DNA of 55,571 bases, from the NCBI GenBank assembly GCA_009930305.1, contig RZYM01000013.1, positions 1-55,571 of the forward strand, given 5' to 3'. The stretch comes from Bacteroidia bacterium (lineage in GTDB: Bacteria; Bacteroidota; Bacteroidia; Bacteroidales; Paludibacteraceae). Position 1 is the stretch's first letter, and every line of letters starts with the position of its first letter. Shown in pieces: positions 37,185 to 45,682 of this stretch. Below the pieces are notes generated by a model. The model searched no databases, had not been told where the DNA came from, and was given only the letters and a program-made list of their open reading frames with translations. A program made the position numbers and the translations under genes.

Positions 37185-37205
37185 GACACATTAATAATCA
37201 ATTAA

Positions 37206-38510
37206 ATGTCAAAAAAACAAGTATCTCCGTGGGCGTGGGTACCATCATTATATTTTGGTCAGGGAATTCCATATGTAGTGGCAGCAACCACTTTTTCAAT
37301 GATTATGTACAAAAAGCTAGGCATTTCCAATGCTGATGCAGCTTTATACACTAGTTGGCTATACTTACCATGGGTAATAAAACCATTTTGGAGTCCTTTT
37401 GTTGATTTATTTAAGACAAAACGATGGTGGGTTGTAAGTATGCAATTTATTATGGGAGTTGCGTTAGCAGGAGTCGGATTCTGTATCCCTGCCCCATTCT
37501 TTTTTCAGAGTACATTGGCTATTTTGTGGTTAATTGCCTTCAGTTCTGCCACACACGATATTGCAGCTGATGGCTTTTATATGCTCGCTCTAGACGAACA
37601 TAAACAGTCGCTTTTTGTTGGTATAAGGAGTACTTTTTATAGAATCGCACAAATTGTTGGGCAAGGTCTATTGGTTATTTTAGCAGGCTACTTAGAGCAA
37701 AAATTCAATAATATTGCCTTAGCTTGGAGTGTTACCTTTTACGGCATTGCGGCATTTTTTATTTGCATTGCAATTTACCATTATTTTATACTACCTAAAC
37801 CAAATAACGACAAACCAGCTGCAGGCGATACATATCCTATAAAAGGATTTATATCTACATTTGCTTCATTCTTTCAGAAAAAAGAGATTATCTTATCTCT
37901 TGCATTTGTATTATTATACCGACTTGGAGAAGCTCAACTGGTAAAAATCGCATCTCCATTTATGTTAGATCCTATTAATAAAGGAGGACTTGGCTTATCT
38001 ACAAGTGATGTGGGATTCGTTTATGGTACTGTCGGTATTATAGCACTTACAGTAGGTGGCATACTTGGAGGTATCGCAGCAGCTACATATGGATTAAAGA
38101 ATTGTCTGTGGATTATGGTATTAGCTATGAATATTCCTAATTTTGTATATGTTTATTTTGCCTATACTCAACCCACAAATTATGCAATAATATGCTCTGG
38201 AGTAGCAATTGAACAGTTCGGATACGGATTCGGATTCACCGCATTTATGTTATATCTTATCTATATTTCTCAAGGTGAATTTAAAACAGCACATTATGCG
38301 ATATGCACCGGTTTTATGGCATTAGGAATGATGCTTCCGGGTTTGGGTGCAGGAATCTTGCAAGAATCCATAGGATACCTAAATTTCTTTATATGGGTTT
38401 GTATTTGCACAATACCGGGATTTATTTTAACTGCTTTCTTGAAGATAGACAAGCAATTCGGCATCAAACAAAAAAATAATTATTTACTCAATAATAAATC
38501 GAGTAACTGA
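37206..38510 (+). CDS. AmpG-like MFS permease
   Basis: A 434-residue major-facilitator protein with 12 predicted helices. It is like AmpG, the permease that brings GlcNAc-anhydroMurNAc peptides into the cytoplasm: compare LYLPWVIKPFWSPFVD, SATHDIAADGFYMLAL and IEQFGYGFGFTAFMLYL with the KFLWSPLMD, SASQDIVFDAW and FENLCGGMGTSAFVALL of E. coli AmpG. Sugar or siderophore transport is the alternative. It follows the antiporter after 21 bases and lies 1.7 kb from the SpoIID gene. Its last 31 bases overlap the convergent HAD gene. Confidence 0.72.
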   Translation: MSKKQVSPWAWVPSLYFGQGIPYVVAATTFSMIMYKKLGISNADAALYTSWLYLPWVIKPFWSPFVDLFKTKRWWVVSMQFIMGVALAGVGFCIPAPFFFQSTLAILWLIAFSSATHDIAADGFYMLALDEHKQSLFVGIRSTFYRIAQIVGQGLLVILAGYLEQKFNNIALAWSVTFYGIAAFFICIAIYHYFILPKPNNDKPAAGDTYPIKGFISTFASFFQKKEIILSLAFVLLYRLGEAQLVKIASPFMLDPINKGGLGLSTSDVGFVYGTVGIIALTVGGILGGIAAATYGLKNCLWIMVLAMNIPNFVYVYFAYTQPTNYAIICSGVAIEQFGYGFGFTAFMLYLIYISQGEFKTAHYAICTGFMALGMMLPGLGAGILQESIGYLNFFIWVCICTIPGFILTAFLKIDKQFGIKQKNNYLLNNKSSN

Positions 38511-39154
38511 TGCATACCGCCAAGCACTAAATTTGCACCGTTTTGCTTCAAATCATCCTCTTTTAAAATTCCGGTATTAACAGCTATTGTGTATATATCT
38601 GCTGATACTGCAGATTTTACGCCCATTGGAGCGTTTTCAATAACAACGGTCTCGTTTGCTGATACAGATAATTTTTCGAGTCCTTTTAAATATGGTTCAG
38701 GATTTGGCTTGCCATGCACTACATCAAAGGCTGTCACCATATTGTCTTTAGAAAAGATTCCGAGATAATAATGATTTAAAGTACTTAACAGACTCTTTTG
38801 ACCTGAACCTGTTACCATTCCTATTTTAATGCCTTTATCTCGGACACAATTTAAAACTTCTTTGGCATAGGGCATCGGAATAGGATCACCTGACTGTTCA
38901 AAGAATTTACTCTTTCTTGCGTAAATTTCATTAATTTCTGCTTGTGTTGCGTTACGATTTTTTTGAGCAAGAAAAGCATCGTTAATTGTTTTTGCTCCTG
39001 TACAACCTTCTTGTAGATATACTTGGTATTCAGAAAATTCGATACCGACACTTGCCAATGCTTTGATCCAAGCTTCTGCATGATACGGCATTGAATCAAA
39101 CAAAACGCCATCCATATCAAACAAAAAAGCCTTTGGCAAAAAACTATCAATCAT
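38480..39154 (-). CDS. HAD-superfamily phosphatase/phosphomutase (beta-PGM like)
   Basis: A 224-residue HAD hydrolase of subfamily IA: motif I FLFDMDGVLFDSMP, motif II MVTGSGQ, the lysine of GKPNPEPYLKGL and motif III VIENAPMGVKSAVSA. The DMDGVLxDS form with an alpha-helical cap fits beta-phosphoglucomutases and sugar-phosphate phosphatases; the substrate cannot be told. The start at the ATG 39154 is preferred, since a longer frame to 39187 crosses the promoter at 39177-39184. Its 3' end overlaps the AmpG-like gene by 31 bases. Confidence 0.85.
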   Translation of the reverse strand: MIDSFLPKAFLFDMDGVLFDSMPYHAEAWIKALASVGIEFSEYQVYLQEGCTGAKTINDAFLAQKNRNATQAEINEIYARKSKFFEQSGDPIPMPYAKEVLNCVRDKGIKIGMVTGSGQKSLLSTLNHYYLGIFSKDNMVTAFDVVHGKPNPEPYLKGLEKLSVSANETVVIENAPMGVKSAVSADIYTIAVNTGILKEDDLKQNGANLVLGGMHQLLDLLLSK

Positions 39155-39176
39155 CTTATAAACATTTTTTGAGATA

Positions 39177-39214
39177 CAAAGGTACATTTATTTTTTAAAT
39201 AGTTTGTACCTTTG
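39177..39214. promoter_or_regulatory. Divergent promoters arranged as a perfect inverted repeat
   Basis: TACCTTTG on the minus strand (39177-39184, HAD gene) and on the plus strand (39207-39214, lipoprotein-hisCB). Extended by two bases each side the pair reads CAAAGGTACA-N18-TGTACCTTTG, a perfect 10-bp inverted repeat. The -33 elements are not well matched on either strand. Confidence 0.55.
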
Positions 39215-39231
39215 CAAAAACCGCTTGCCAT

Positions 39232-39750
39232 ATGAAAAAAATATTTTTAGTTTTTAGCGTATTAGTAAGTCTATTATTAGGCTCTTGTACCAGTGAATTC
39301 AGTAAACATAGCCCATACATACAAGTATACGACTCCAAAATAAATAACGCGGATTTTGCTCATAACGATACACTATTTATTGGAGATACATTACAAATAT
39401 ATGCTGCACTAAACCCTTATTATAATAAGTTGGTTGAGTTTAACATATCTTGCGATCGCAACTATCTGAAAGATTCTGTTTTCACTGATGAAGATTTTGA
39501 AACCTATTGCGATGTATCAAAATCAAATCGTTCTTCAGGTAAGTATGTTTTTAAAAATCTGAATGCCGGTGATATATTATTTATCAATCCTATTCAGTTT
39601 ATTGCGATAAACGCAAAAAACCCTGATACAGACGATATTAAAATAACCTTCTCTTTAGAAAGTGATGTAGATCTGGAATCTACGTACAATCCTTTCGCAT
39701 TCAGCCTTAATGTTAAAATTGTAAATCCGGATAATAACTCAGAAGAATGA
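39232..39750 (+). CDS. Lipoprotein of unknown function, translationally coupled to hisC
   Basis: A 172-residue predicted lipoprotein: signal peptide with lipobox LLLGSC (Cys19) followed by TSEFS, then a beta-rich domain without a family I recognise, and an acidic end (NPDNNSEE). It is the first gene of a plus-strand group and its stop overlaps the hisC start by 4 bases (ATGA), so it should be made together with HisC. A link between an envelope lipoprotein and histidine synthesis is not obvious; shared transcription may be all that joins them. Confidence 0.75.
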   Translation: MKKIFLVFSVLVSLLLGSCTSEFSKHSPYIQVYDSKINNADFAHNDTLFIGDTLQIYAALNPYYNKLVEFNISCDRNYLKDSVFTDEDFETYCDVSKSNRSSGKYVFKNLNAGDILFINPIQFIAINAKNPDTDDIKITFSLESDVDLESTYNPFAFSLNVKIVNPDNNSEE

Positions 39751-40778
39751 TAAATTTAGAAAAATTAGTAAGACCTAATATTTGGGCATTAAAGCCATAT
39801 TCGTGCGCTAGAGACGAATTTAAAGGTGAGGCTTCTGTTTATCTGGATGCAAATGAGAATCCATATAACGGACCTTACAATAGATATCCCGACCCAAGAC
39901 AATGGGCTTTAAAAGATAAAATAGCAAAAATCAAAGACGTTCGCCGCACTCAAATTATGTTAGGAAACGGCAGCGACGAACCTATTGATTTAGTTATTCG
40001 CATTTTTTGTGAACCGGGAGTTGACAATGTTGTAGGTATGGAACCAAGTTATGGAATGTATGTTGTAAGTGCCGACATCAACAATGTTGCTTATAAACGA
40101 GTTCCGCTAAATGACGATTTCAGCATAGACCCGGAACGGATGTTAAAAGCTACAGACGAACACACAAAAATTATTTGGTGCTGCTCTCCTAACAATCCGT
40201 CAGGTAATTTAATATCGAAAGATGCCCTAAGAAAAATATTGACAGAATTTCAAGGAATAGTTGTAATAGACGAAGCTTACGCTGATTTTTCGTCTGAGCC
40301 ATCATGGTTAAACGAGTTAGACCAATATCCTAACTTAGTAGTTTTACAGACATTTTCTAAAGCATGGGGAATGGCATCTGTGCGGTGCGGCATGGCATTT
40401 GCATCTGAAACAATTATTGACTTATTCAACAAGGTTAAATATCCTTACAACATTAACATATTGACTCAAGAATTTGTTTCAAAACAATTGGATCAAACTA
40501 AACTTAAACAATCTTGGGTTAATAGCATACTTGAACAAAGACCCATCTTAGCTGAAGAACTAAAGAAAATCGCAATAGTCGAAAAGGTATATCCATCTGA
40601 TGCAAACTTTATATTGATTAAAGTTAAGAATGCTAACATTACATATAAGTTCTTGGTTAACGAAGGCATCATTGTTCGTAATCGTAACAATATTTTACTA
40701 TGCAACGATTGTCTTCGCATCACGGTTGGAACTCCTGAAGAAAACAAATTGCTAATAGAATCGTTAAAACGCATCTAA
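39747..40778 (+). CDS. hisC: Histidinol-phosphate aminotransferase
   Basis: PLP aminotransferase that turns imidazole acetol phosphate into L-histidinol phosphate (step 7 of histidine synthesis). The 343-residue protein has the HisC motifs YLDANENPY, NGSDEPIDL, CSPNNPSGN, VIDEAYADF and the PLP-lysine segment FSKAWGMASVRCG. It overlaps the lipoprotein gene by 4 bases and is followed by hisB after 3 bases. hisG and hisD, which stand next to hisCB in many Bacteroides, are not in the window. Confidence 0.94.
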   Translation: MINLEKLVRPNIWALKPYSCARDEFKGEASVYLDANENPYNGPYNRYPDPRQWALKDKIAKIKDVRRTQIMLGNGSDEPIDLVIRIFCEPGVDNVVGMEPSYGMYVVSADINNVAYKRVPLNDDFSIDPERMLKATDEHTKIIWCCSPNNPSGNLISKDALRKILTEFQGIVVIDEAYADFSSEPSWLNELDQYPNLVVLQTFSKAWGMASVRCGMAFASETIIDLFNKVKYPYNINILTQEFVSKQLDQTKLKQSWVNSILEQRPILAEELKKIAIVEKVYPSDANFILIKVKNANITYKFLVNEGIIVRNRNNILLCNDCLRITVGTPEENKLLIESLKRI

Positions 40779-40781
40779 AAT

Positions 40782-41858
40782 ATGAAAAAACGTGCATTAT
40801 TTATTGATAGAGATGGCACTATTATTGTAGAACCACCTATAACAGAGCAAGTAAACACTCTTGATGAGATGGAGTTCTTACCAGGTGCAATAAGAAATTT
40901 GTATTTTATTTGCGAGAAATTAGATTTTGAGTTAGTTATGGTAACTAATCAAGATGGTTTGGGTACAGATACGTATCCTCAACAAAATTTTGATAAAGTA
41001 CAAGCTAAGATGCTATCAATATTAAAGGGTGAAGGCATACAATTTGATGATATATTAATTGATAAATCCCGCCCTGAAGATGGCCTTCCAACACGCAAAC
41101 CTGGCATAGCTATGCTTGGCAAATATTTAGATGGAAGTTATGATTTAGAAGATTCTTTTGTTATAGGTGACAGAAATACAGATGAAAAATTAGCAGAAAA
41201 TCTTGGTTGTAAAGCAATTAGAATAGGCTCTGACAAATATCCTACTTGGGACAAAATTACAGAATTTTTATTTGCCGGCGAACGCACTGCAAGTGTTACA
41301 AGAACGACCAAAGAGACAAACATAGATATCAAATTAAATTTAGACGGAACAGGTATTACCGAAATATCAACAGGTATAGGTTTCTTCGACCACATGTTGG
41401 AACAAATAGCTAAACACTCAGGATTTGATTTAACTATTAAAGTTGGCGGAGATTTGCAAGTTGATGAGCATCACACTATTGAAGATATCGGTATTGCTTT
41501 AGGCGAAGCCATATATCAAGCTATAGGTAACAAAAGAGGTATTGAACGTTACGGATATTGTCTTCCTATGGATGATTGCCTATGCCAGGTCGCTTTAGAT
41601 TTCGGAGGTCGCTCCTGGCTAGTTTGGGATGCTGATTTTAAACGAGAGAAAATTGGTGATATGCCAACTGAAATGTTTCTACACTTCTTTAAATCATTGA
41701 GCGATAGCGCAAAAATGAACTTAAATATAAAAGCAGTTGGAGACAACGAACATCATAAAATAGAAGGTATATTCAAAGCTTTTGCACGCTCACTAAAAAT
41801 GGCGGTAAAACGGGATATTTACAAATATGAACTACCTTCTACCAAGGGAACTTTGTAG
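40782..41858 (+). CDS. hisB: Bifunctional histidinol-phosphatase / imidazoleglycerol-phosphate dehydratase
   Basis: Catalyses steps 6 and 8 of histidine synthesis. The 358-residue protein fuses an N-terminal HAD phosphatase (FIDRDGTII at residues 7-15; [21 protein letters not shown]) to a C-terminal dehydratase with the metal-binding [25 protein letters not shown] and [17 protein letters not shown]. The zinc-binding Cys/His loop of the E. coli phosphatase domain (CPH...CDCRKP) is absent; the same place reads [12 protein letters not shown]. The gene ends 1 base from the convergent DUF2147 gene. Confidence 0.95.
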   Translation: MKKRALFIDRDGTIIVEPPITEQVNTLDEMEFLPGAIRNLYFICEKLDFELVMVTNQDGLGTDTYPQQNFDKVQAKMLSILKGEGIQFDDILIDKSRPEDGLPTRKPGIAMLGKYLDGSYDLEDSFVIGDRNTDEKLAENLGCKAIRIGSDKYPTWDKITEFLFAGERTASVTRTTKETNIDIKLNLDGTGITEISTGIGFFDHMLEQIAKHSGFDLTIKVGGDLQVDEHHTIEDIGIALGEAIYQAIGNKRGIERYGYCLPMDDCLCQVALDFGGRSWLVWDADFKREKIGDMPTEMFLHFFKSLSDSAKMNLNIKAVGDNEHHKIEGIFKAFARSLKMAVKRDIYKYELPSTKGTL

Positions 41859-41859
41859 A

Positions 41860-42291
41860 TTATTCTACACGTGTCATTCTTCGCGTTTTTGAGATGCCGA
41901 ATTTTGATGCTTTAAGAATAATCTCACCATTTACGATACGAATATAACCGGCCCCAGATATTCCTAGTTTGGGGTCGTAGGCATAAGGGAGTGTCCATTT
42001 GTTCTCCTCAGCAACGTATCTTATACCTTTCATTACAATTGAGCCAATCAATGCATTTATTCTTTTCTCTTTATTCGGATTAAATTTATCTAAAATAGGT
42101 TTGCCGTTTTTGTCTTTATCTACAACCAACCACACTATTTTAGCTGCATAACTTCCATCAGTACACTTAAAAATACGTGTTTTACCTTCTTTAGCATCAT
42201 CTAACCAAGTCCCTAAAATTTCATCCCCATCTGCCATTGCGCAAAACGAATACATCATAAAAAAAACAAAAATGCATTTTTTTAGTTCCAT
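41860..42291 (-). CDS. DUF2147 secreted protein
   Basis: A 143-residue protein with a signal peptide (residues 1-20, ending FCAMA) and a DUF2147 domain of lipocalin-like beta structure: ILGTWLDDAKEGKTRIFKC near the start, a middle segment GSIVMKGIRY and a C-terminal YIRIVNGEIILKASKFGISKTRRMTRV. Function of the family is unknown; it is periplasmic or surface exposed. It has its own promoter (TACCTTTG at 42310-42317) next to the palindrome region and faces hisB with a 1-base gap. Confidence 0.85.
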   Translation of the reverse strand: MELKKCIFVFFMMYSFCAMADGDEILGTWLDDAKEGKTRIFKCTDGSYAAKIVWLVVDKDKNGKPILDKFNPNKEKRINALIGSIVMKGIRYVAEENKWTLPYAYDPKLGISGAGYIRIVNGEIILKASKFGISKTRRMTRVE

Positions 42292-42309
42292 TATATATCA
42301 TTTTGCTCA

Positions 42310-42346
42310 CAAAGGTACAAAAAAACCAAAAAAATAACTACTTTTG
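42310..42346. promoter_or_regulatory. Divergent promoters of the DUF2147 gene and the aminotransferase
   Basis: Minus: TACCTTTG (42310-42317), 18 bases upstream of the DUF2147 gene. Plus: TACTTTTG (42339-42346), 77 bases upstream of the aminotransferase. No good TTTG is seen at -33 for either. The plus element is followed within 7 bases by the 30-bp palindrome. Confidence 0.5.
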
Positions 42347-42352
42347 TCAGAC

Positions 42353-42382
42353 TTTGTCTGTCAACACGTGTTGACAGACAAA
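42353..42382. repeat. Perfect 30-bp palindrome in the aminotransferase leader
   Basis: The arms are TTTGTCTGTCAACAC and its exact reverse complement, meeting at CACGTG without a spacer. It begins about where transcription should start (6 bases after TACTTTTG) and has no T run, so it is not a terminator. A dimeric repressor operator or a 5' hairpin are the likely explanations. Confidence 0.85.
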
Positions 42383-42423
42383 AGCCCATCCAATACGGCA
42401 AAAGATAAATAAATATATAAATC

Positions 42424-43620
42424 ATGAACCAAGTTTCACCACGTTTAGCAGCGCTTTCCGAATCGGAAACATTAGCTATGTCGCAAAAGAGTAACGAACT
42501 TAAGGCAAAGGGAATTGATATCATCAATTTAAGTGTTGGAGAGCCTGATTTCAACACTCCTGACCACATTAAAGCAGCTGCAAAAAAAGCAATAGACGAT
42601 AATTTTTCGTTCTATTCTCCGGTTCCAGGCTATCCTGCACTGAGAAATGCGATTGTTGCCAAGTTGAAAAACGAGAATGGTTTGGATTATACTGCAGCAC
42701 AGATATTATGTTCGAATGGTGCAAAACAATCTGTTTGTAATGTTTTGCTTTGCTTAATAGGTAAAGGTGATGAAGTTATAGTTCCTGCACCTTATTGGGT
42801 AAGCTATGTTGAAATGGTAAAATTATCTGATGGTACCAACGTAATTGTAAAAACAGGTATCGAACAAGATTTCAAAATGACACCGGCACAACTTGAGGCT
42901 GCAATTACTTCAAAAACCAAAGCTCTTATTTTGTGTTCACCATCAAATCCTACAGGAAGTGTATATTCAAAAGAAGAATTGAAAGGCTTGGCTGATGTAT
43001 TAGCAAAACATCCTCAGGTATATGTAATATCTGATGAGATATACGAACATATTAATTATGTAGGCAAACACGAAAGTATTGCTCAATTTGAAGAAATAAG
43101 AGACAGAGTTATTATTGTAAATGGAGTTTCTAAAGGATATGCAATGACAGGATGGCGTATTGGTTGGATTGCTGCTCCACTTTGGATTACCCAAGCATGC
43201 AATAAACTACAAGGTCAATATACTTCCGGTCCTTGTTCTGTTGCTCAAAAAGCTGCAGAAGCGGCATATACAGGAGAACAAGTATGCGTAGAGAATATGC
43301 GTATGGCATTTGAACGTCGTAGAGATTTAATATACAATTTAATCAAACCAATACCGGGCTTACAAATCAACAAACCAAACGGAGCTTTTTATGTGTTTCC
43401 AAAATGCAATTCATTCTTTGGAAAGAGTACTCCTAATGGTAAAAAAATCAATAGTGCCGGCGAACTTGCAATGTACTTGCTAGAAGAAGGCCATGTTGCT
43501 TGTGTTGGAGGTGACGCATTCGGACAACCTGAATGTATACGTATTTCGTATGCTACTTCTGATGAAAACATCAAGAAAGCAATTGAACGTATTAAGAACG
43601 CTTTAGCAGCACTTAAATAA
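42424..43620 (+). CDS. aspC: Class I aminotransferase, aspartate aminotransferase type
   Basis: PLP aminotransferase of subgroup I-beta (Thermus/Bacillus AspB type). The 398-residue protein has NLSVGEPDFNTP, YSPVPGYPALRNAI, CSPSNPTGSV, SDEIYEHI and the PLP lysine Lys237 in NGVSKGYAMTGWRIGW. It most likely moves the amino group between aspartate and 2-oxoglutarate, though related enzymes act on prephenate or aromatic amino acids. The leader holds the 30-bp palindrome. A lipoprotein gene starts 1 base after its stop. Confidence 0.9.
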   Translation: MNQVSPRLAALSESETLAMSQKSNELKAKGIDIINLSVGEPDFNTPDHIKAAAKKAIDDNFSFYSPVPGYPALRNAIVAKLKNENGLDYTAAQILCSNGAKQSVCNVLLCLIGKGDEVIVPAPYWVSYVEMVKLSDGTNVIVKTGIEQDFKMTPAQLEAAITSKTKALILCSPSNPTGSVYSKEELKGLADVLAKHPQVYVISDEIYEHINYVGKHESIAQFEEIRDRVIIVNGVSKGYAMTGWRIGWIAAPLWITQACNKLQGQYTSGPCSVAQKAAEAAYTGEQVCVENMRMAFERRRDLIYNLIKPIPGLQINKPNGAFYVFPKCNSFFGKSTPNGKKINSAGELAMYLLEEGHVACVGGDAFGQPECIRISYATSDENIKKAIERIKNALAALK

Positions 43621-43621
43621 T

Positions 43622-44380
43622 ATGAGTAAATCGATTCTACCCCGTTTGCTAACTATTGCAACCATTTTATTAATGGTTTCATGCGAAGTTACCGACATAT
43701 ACACCAAAAATAAAATTAATGGTGTATGGGTTTTAGAATCAATTAACGGAACAAAAGTTAATACCTCTGCACGCATTGTATACGAATTCAATAATGATAA
43801 AAATGCTTTATTTGCAATGCGCTACGAAAAATCAGAAACTTATAAATCTCAATGGATAGAAATTAAAGATTATGAGTGGGATCTGGTTAGCACCAACTTA
43901 CAAATAAACGGAGTAGATGCGAAGGGTGAGACCAATGCCATATCTGCCGTTTTACAAACAGTAAATGACACTTTACTTAGTTTCAAAGTATCAGGAAGAA
44001 ACTTGGGAGATAACACCGAAGACACTGATAATAATTTAGTATTTAAGCGCGTAGTAAAACAAAGCAACTTATATGTAGGGACCTGGGATATGATTCAAAA
44101 AGATGATGTATCTAAAACCGATGTCCGTATAACTTTTAATGAAGACGGCACATATATATACTTAGAGTATGTTGATGGTAATTGGTTAGAGAAACAAGAT
44201 AATAATGGCCAATGGTTTACGTATGGCTCAATTATTGCAACCAATTACACTTTAAATGGAGAAAAAGTATGTGATGTATGGGATTTTGACACTGCTACTT
44301 CGGGTCAGGTTATTACCTGGATTTGGACTATGAATAATGGAGACACAAAATCATCTGTCATATTCCGCAAGGTAAATTAA
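43622..44380 (+). CDS. Lipocalin-like lipoprotein coupled to the aminotransferase gene
   Basis: A 252-residue predicted lipoprotein: signal peptide with lipobox LLMVSC (Cys21), then two lipocalin-like halves, each starting with a GxW motif: INGVWVLESINGTKV (residues 33-47) and YVGTWDMIQKD (about 151-161). Such duplicated lipocalin_5-like lipoproteins are frequent in Bacteroidales and have no known function. It begins 1 base after the aminotransferase stop, so translation is likely coupled. No terminator is seen before the convergent YihY gene. Confidence 0.78.
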   Translation: MSKSILPRLLTIATILLMVSCEVTDIYTKNKINGVWVLESINGTKVNTSARIVYEFNNDKNALFAMRYEKSETYKSQWIEIKDYEWDLVSTNLQINGVDAKGETNAISAVLQTVNDTLLSFKVSGRNLGDNTEDTDNNLVFKRVVKQSNLYVGTWDMIQKDDVSKTDVRITFNEDGTYIYLEYVDGNWLEKQDNNGQWFTYGSIIATNYTLNGEKVCDVWDFDTATSGQVITWIWTMNNGDTKSSVIFRKVN

Positions 44381-44392
44381 AACAGACAATAA

Positions 44393-45316
44393 TCATTTAT
44401 TATCCGCCACAACTTCTTTACCGAGATTGTGGCGATTTTGTATACAGTGAGATAATTCAGCACCCACAAGAATTATCATCCACGAAAATTGTATCCACAA
44501 AAGTAATAAGGGGATAGCTGCGAAACTTCCATATATAGCGTTATAATGCGCCACCCAGATTTGTCCGCTAATATATAATTGTTGGAATACAGCAAGCACA
44601 ACACCTGCCAATAAAGCTCCAATGAAAGCCGGTACAAATCTAACCTTTGTTTTAGGCATTATAAGATATAATATTAATAACAATAATATATTTATAAACA
44701 AAGGGAACAACTCCAATATATTATTCCATACAGGTTTTAAAAAAATATTTAGTGATGATAATGCGGTATTAATGTATATTGATGTAACACTTGATACGAA
44801 CAGAAATATTGGAAACAAAACCATCATGAGCAAAAGGCCACCGATACGGTAATATATTTTTCTGTTTTTATGGACACACCATATATTGTTGAATGCTATT
44901 TCTATCTGAGTTAAAACGCCATACAGAGTCCAAAGTAATAAAATGACTGCAATTAAAATGAATCCACCATGTATCTGCATTAAATAAGAATTAACTATTT
45001 CAAATGCATGCACCAACATTCCCTCCTGACCAGGAAACAAAATTACCAACTCAGACTCTATATAATGTTGCACTCCAAAATATTTTCCTATGCCAATTAT
45101 TAAACAAAGGAATGGGACAACAGCAAATACTGTATAATATGTTAAAGCAGAAGCTCTTACAGCTAACTCGTCTTTTATATATCTGTTAATGGCAAGATAT
45201 ATAACCATAATAAACTTAATCAAGAAGTTTTTATCTTGCTTTTCAGCAGGCAATCTCCAAATCTTCTCTGTAATAAATTTGTAAATTTCTTTACAATATT
45301 CTATTATTTTTTTCAT
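44393..45316 (-). CDS. YihY/BrkB-family inner-membrane protein
   Basis: A 307-residue membrane protein with about six transmembrane helices. It has the family motifs RASALTYYTVFAVVPFLCLI (about 54-73), YGVLTQIEIAFNNIWCV, PKTKVRFVPAFIGALLAGV and YNAIYGSFAAIPLLLLWIQFSW. The family was once called RNase BN by mistake and may be a transporter; its function is not settled. The gene starts 20 bases behind the RNase P RNA and has no promoter of its own that I can see. Confidence 0.87.
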   Translation of the reverse strand: MKKIIEYCKEIYKFITEKIWRLPAEKQDKNFLIKFIMVIYLAINRYIKDELAVRASALTYYTVFAVVPFLCLIIGIGKYFGVQHYIESELVILFPGQEGMLVHAFEIVNSYLMQIHGGFILIAVILLLWTLYGVLTQIEIAFNNIWCVHKNRKIYYRIGGLLLMMVLFPIFLFVSSVTSIYINTALSSLNIFLKPVWNNILELFPLFINILLLLILYLIMPKTKVRFVPAFIGALLAGVVLAVFQQLYISGQIWVAHYNAIYGSFAAIPLLLLWIQFSWMIILVGAELSHCIQNRHNLGKEVVADNK

Positions 45317-45335
45317 GATAATGTTACAAAAAAAA

Positions 45336-45678
45336 TAGTAAGCCTATAAGCCGGGTTCTGTACCCTTGCGGGTGTCTGTCATTTATCTGGACCTGATGTT
45401 GCCATCAAGCTCAAGCAACCTACCCCCCGGCATCGGACGGGTCGTCCTACTACGCCGGTATATTTGGTTTTGCAACCCATGATGTGTACGATTTTCGATA
45501 TTCCGATCGAAGCGGTGAGCTCTTACCTCGCCTTTTCACCCTTACTGCATAACAGCGGTTATTTTCTGTTACACTAATCCGCCCTCACGAACGGCTTCAC
45601 GTTATGAAGCATGGTACCCTATGTTGCCCGGACTTTCCTCTCTACCTTGCGGCATAGCGACAAACCGGCTTACTATCT
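45336..45678 (-). ncRNA. rnpB: RNase P RNA, bacterial type A
   Basis: Catalytic RNA that matures the 5' ends of tRNAs. On the minus strand the RNA begins near ATAGTAAGCCGG, has the conserved CR-I core GAGGAAAGTCCGGGC (45626-45640), the AGTAGG/GGGTAGGTTG joining parts, and CR-V ACAGAACCCGGCTTA (45347-45361), and ends with GGCTTACTAT, which pairs with the 5' end to form P1. The following T run (45328-45335) can act with P1 as terminator. About 343 bases, usual for Bacteroidota; the ends are estimates. Confidence 0.93.
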
Positions 45679-45682
45679 GCGG

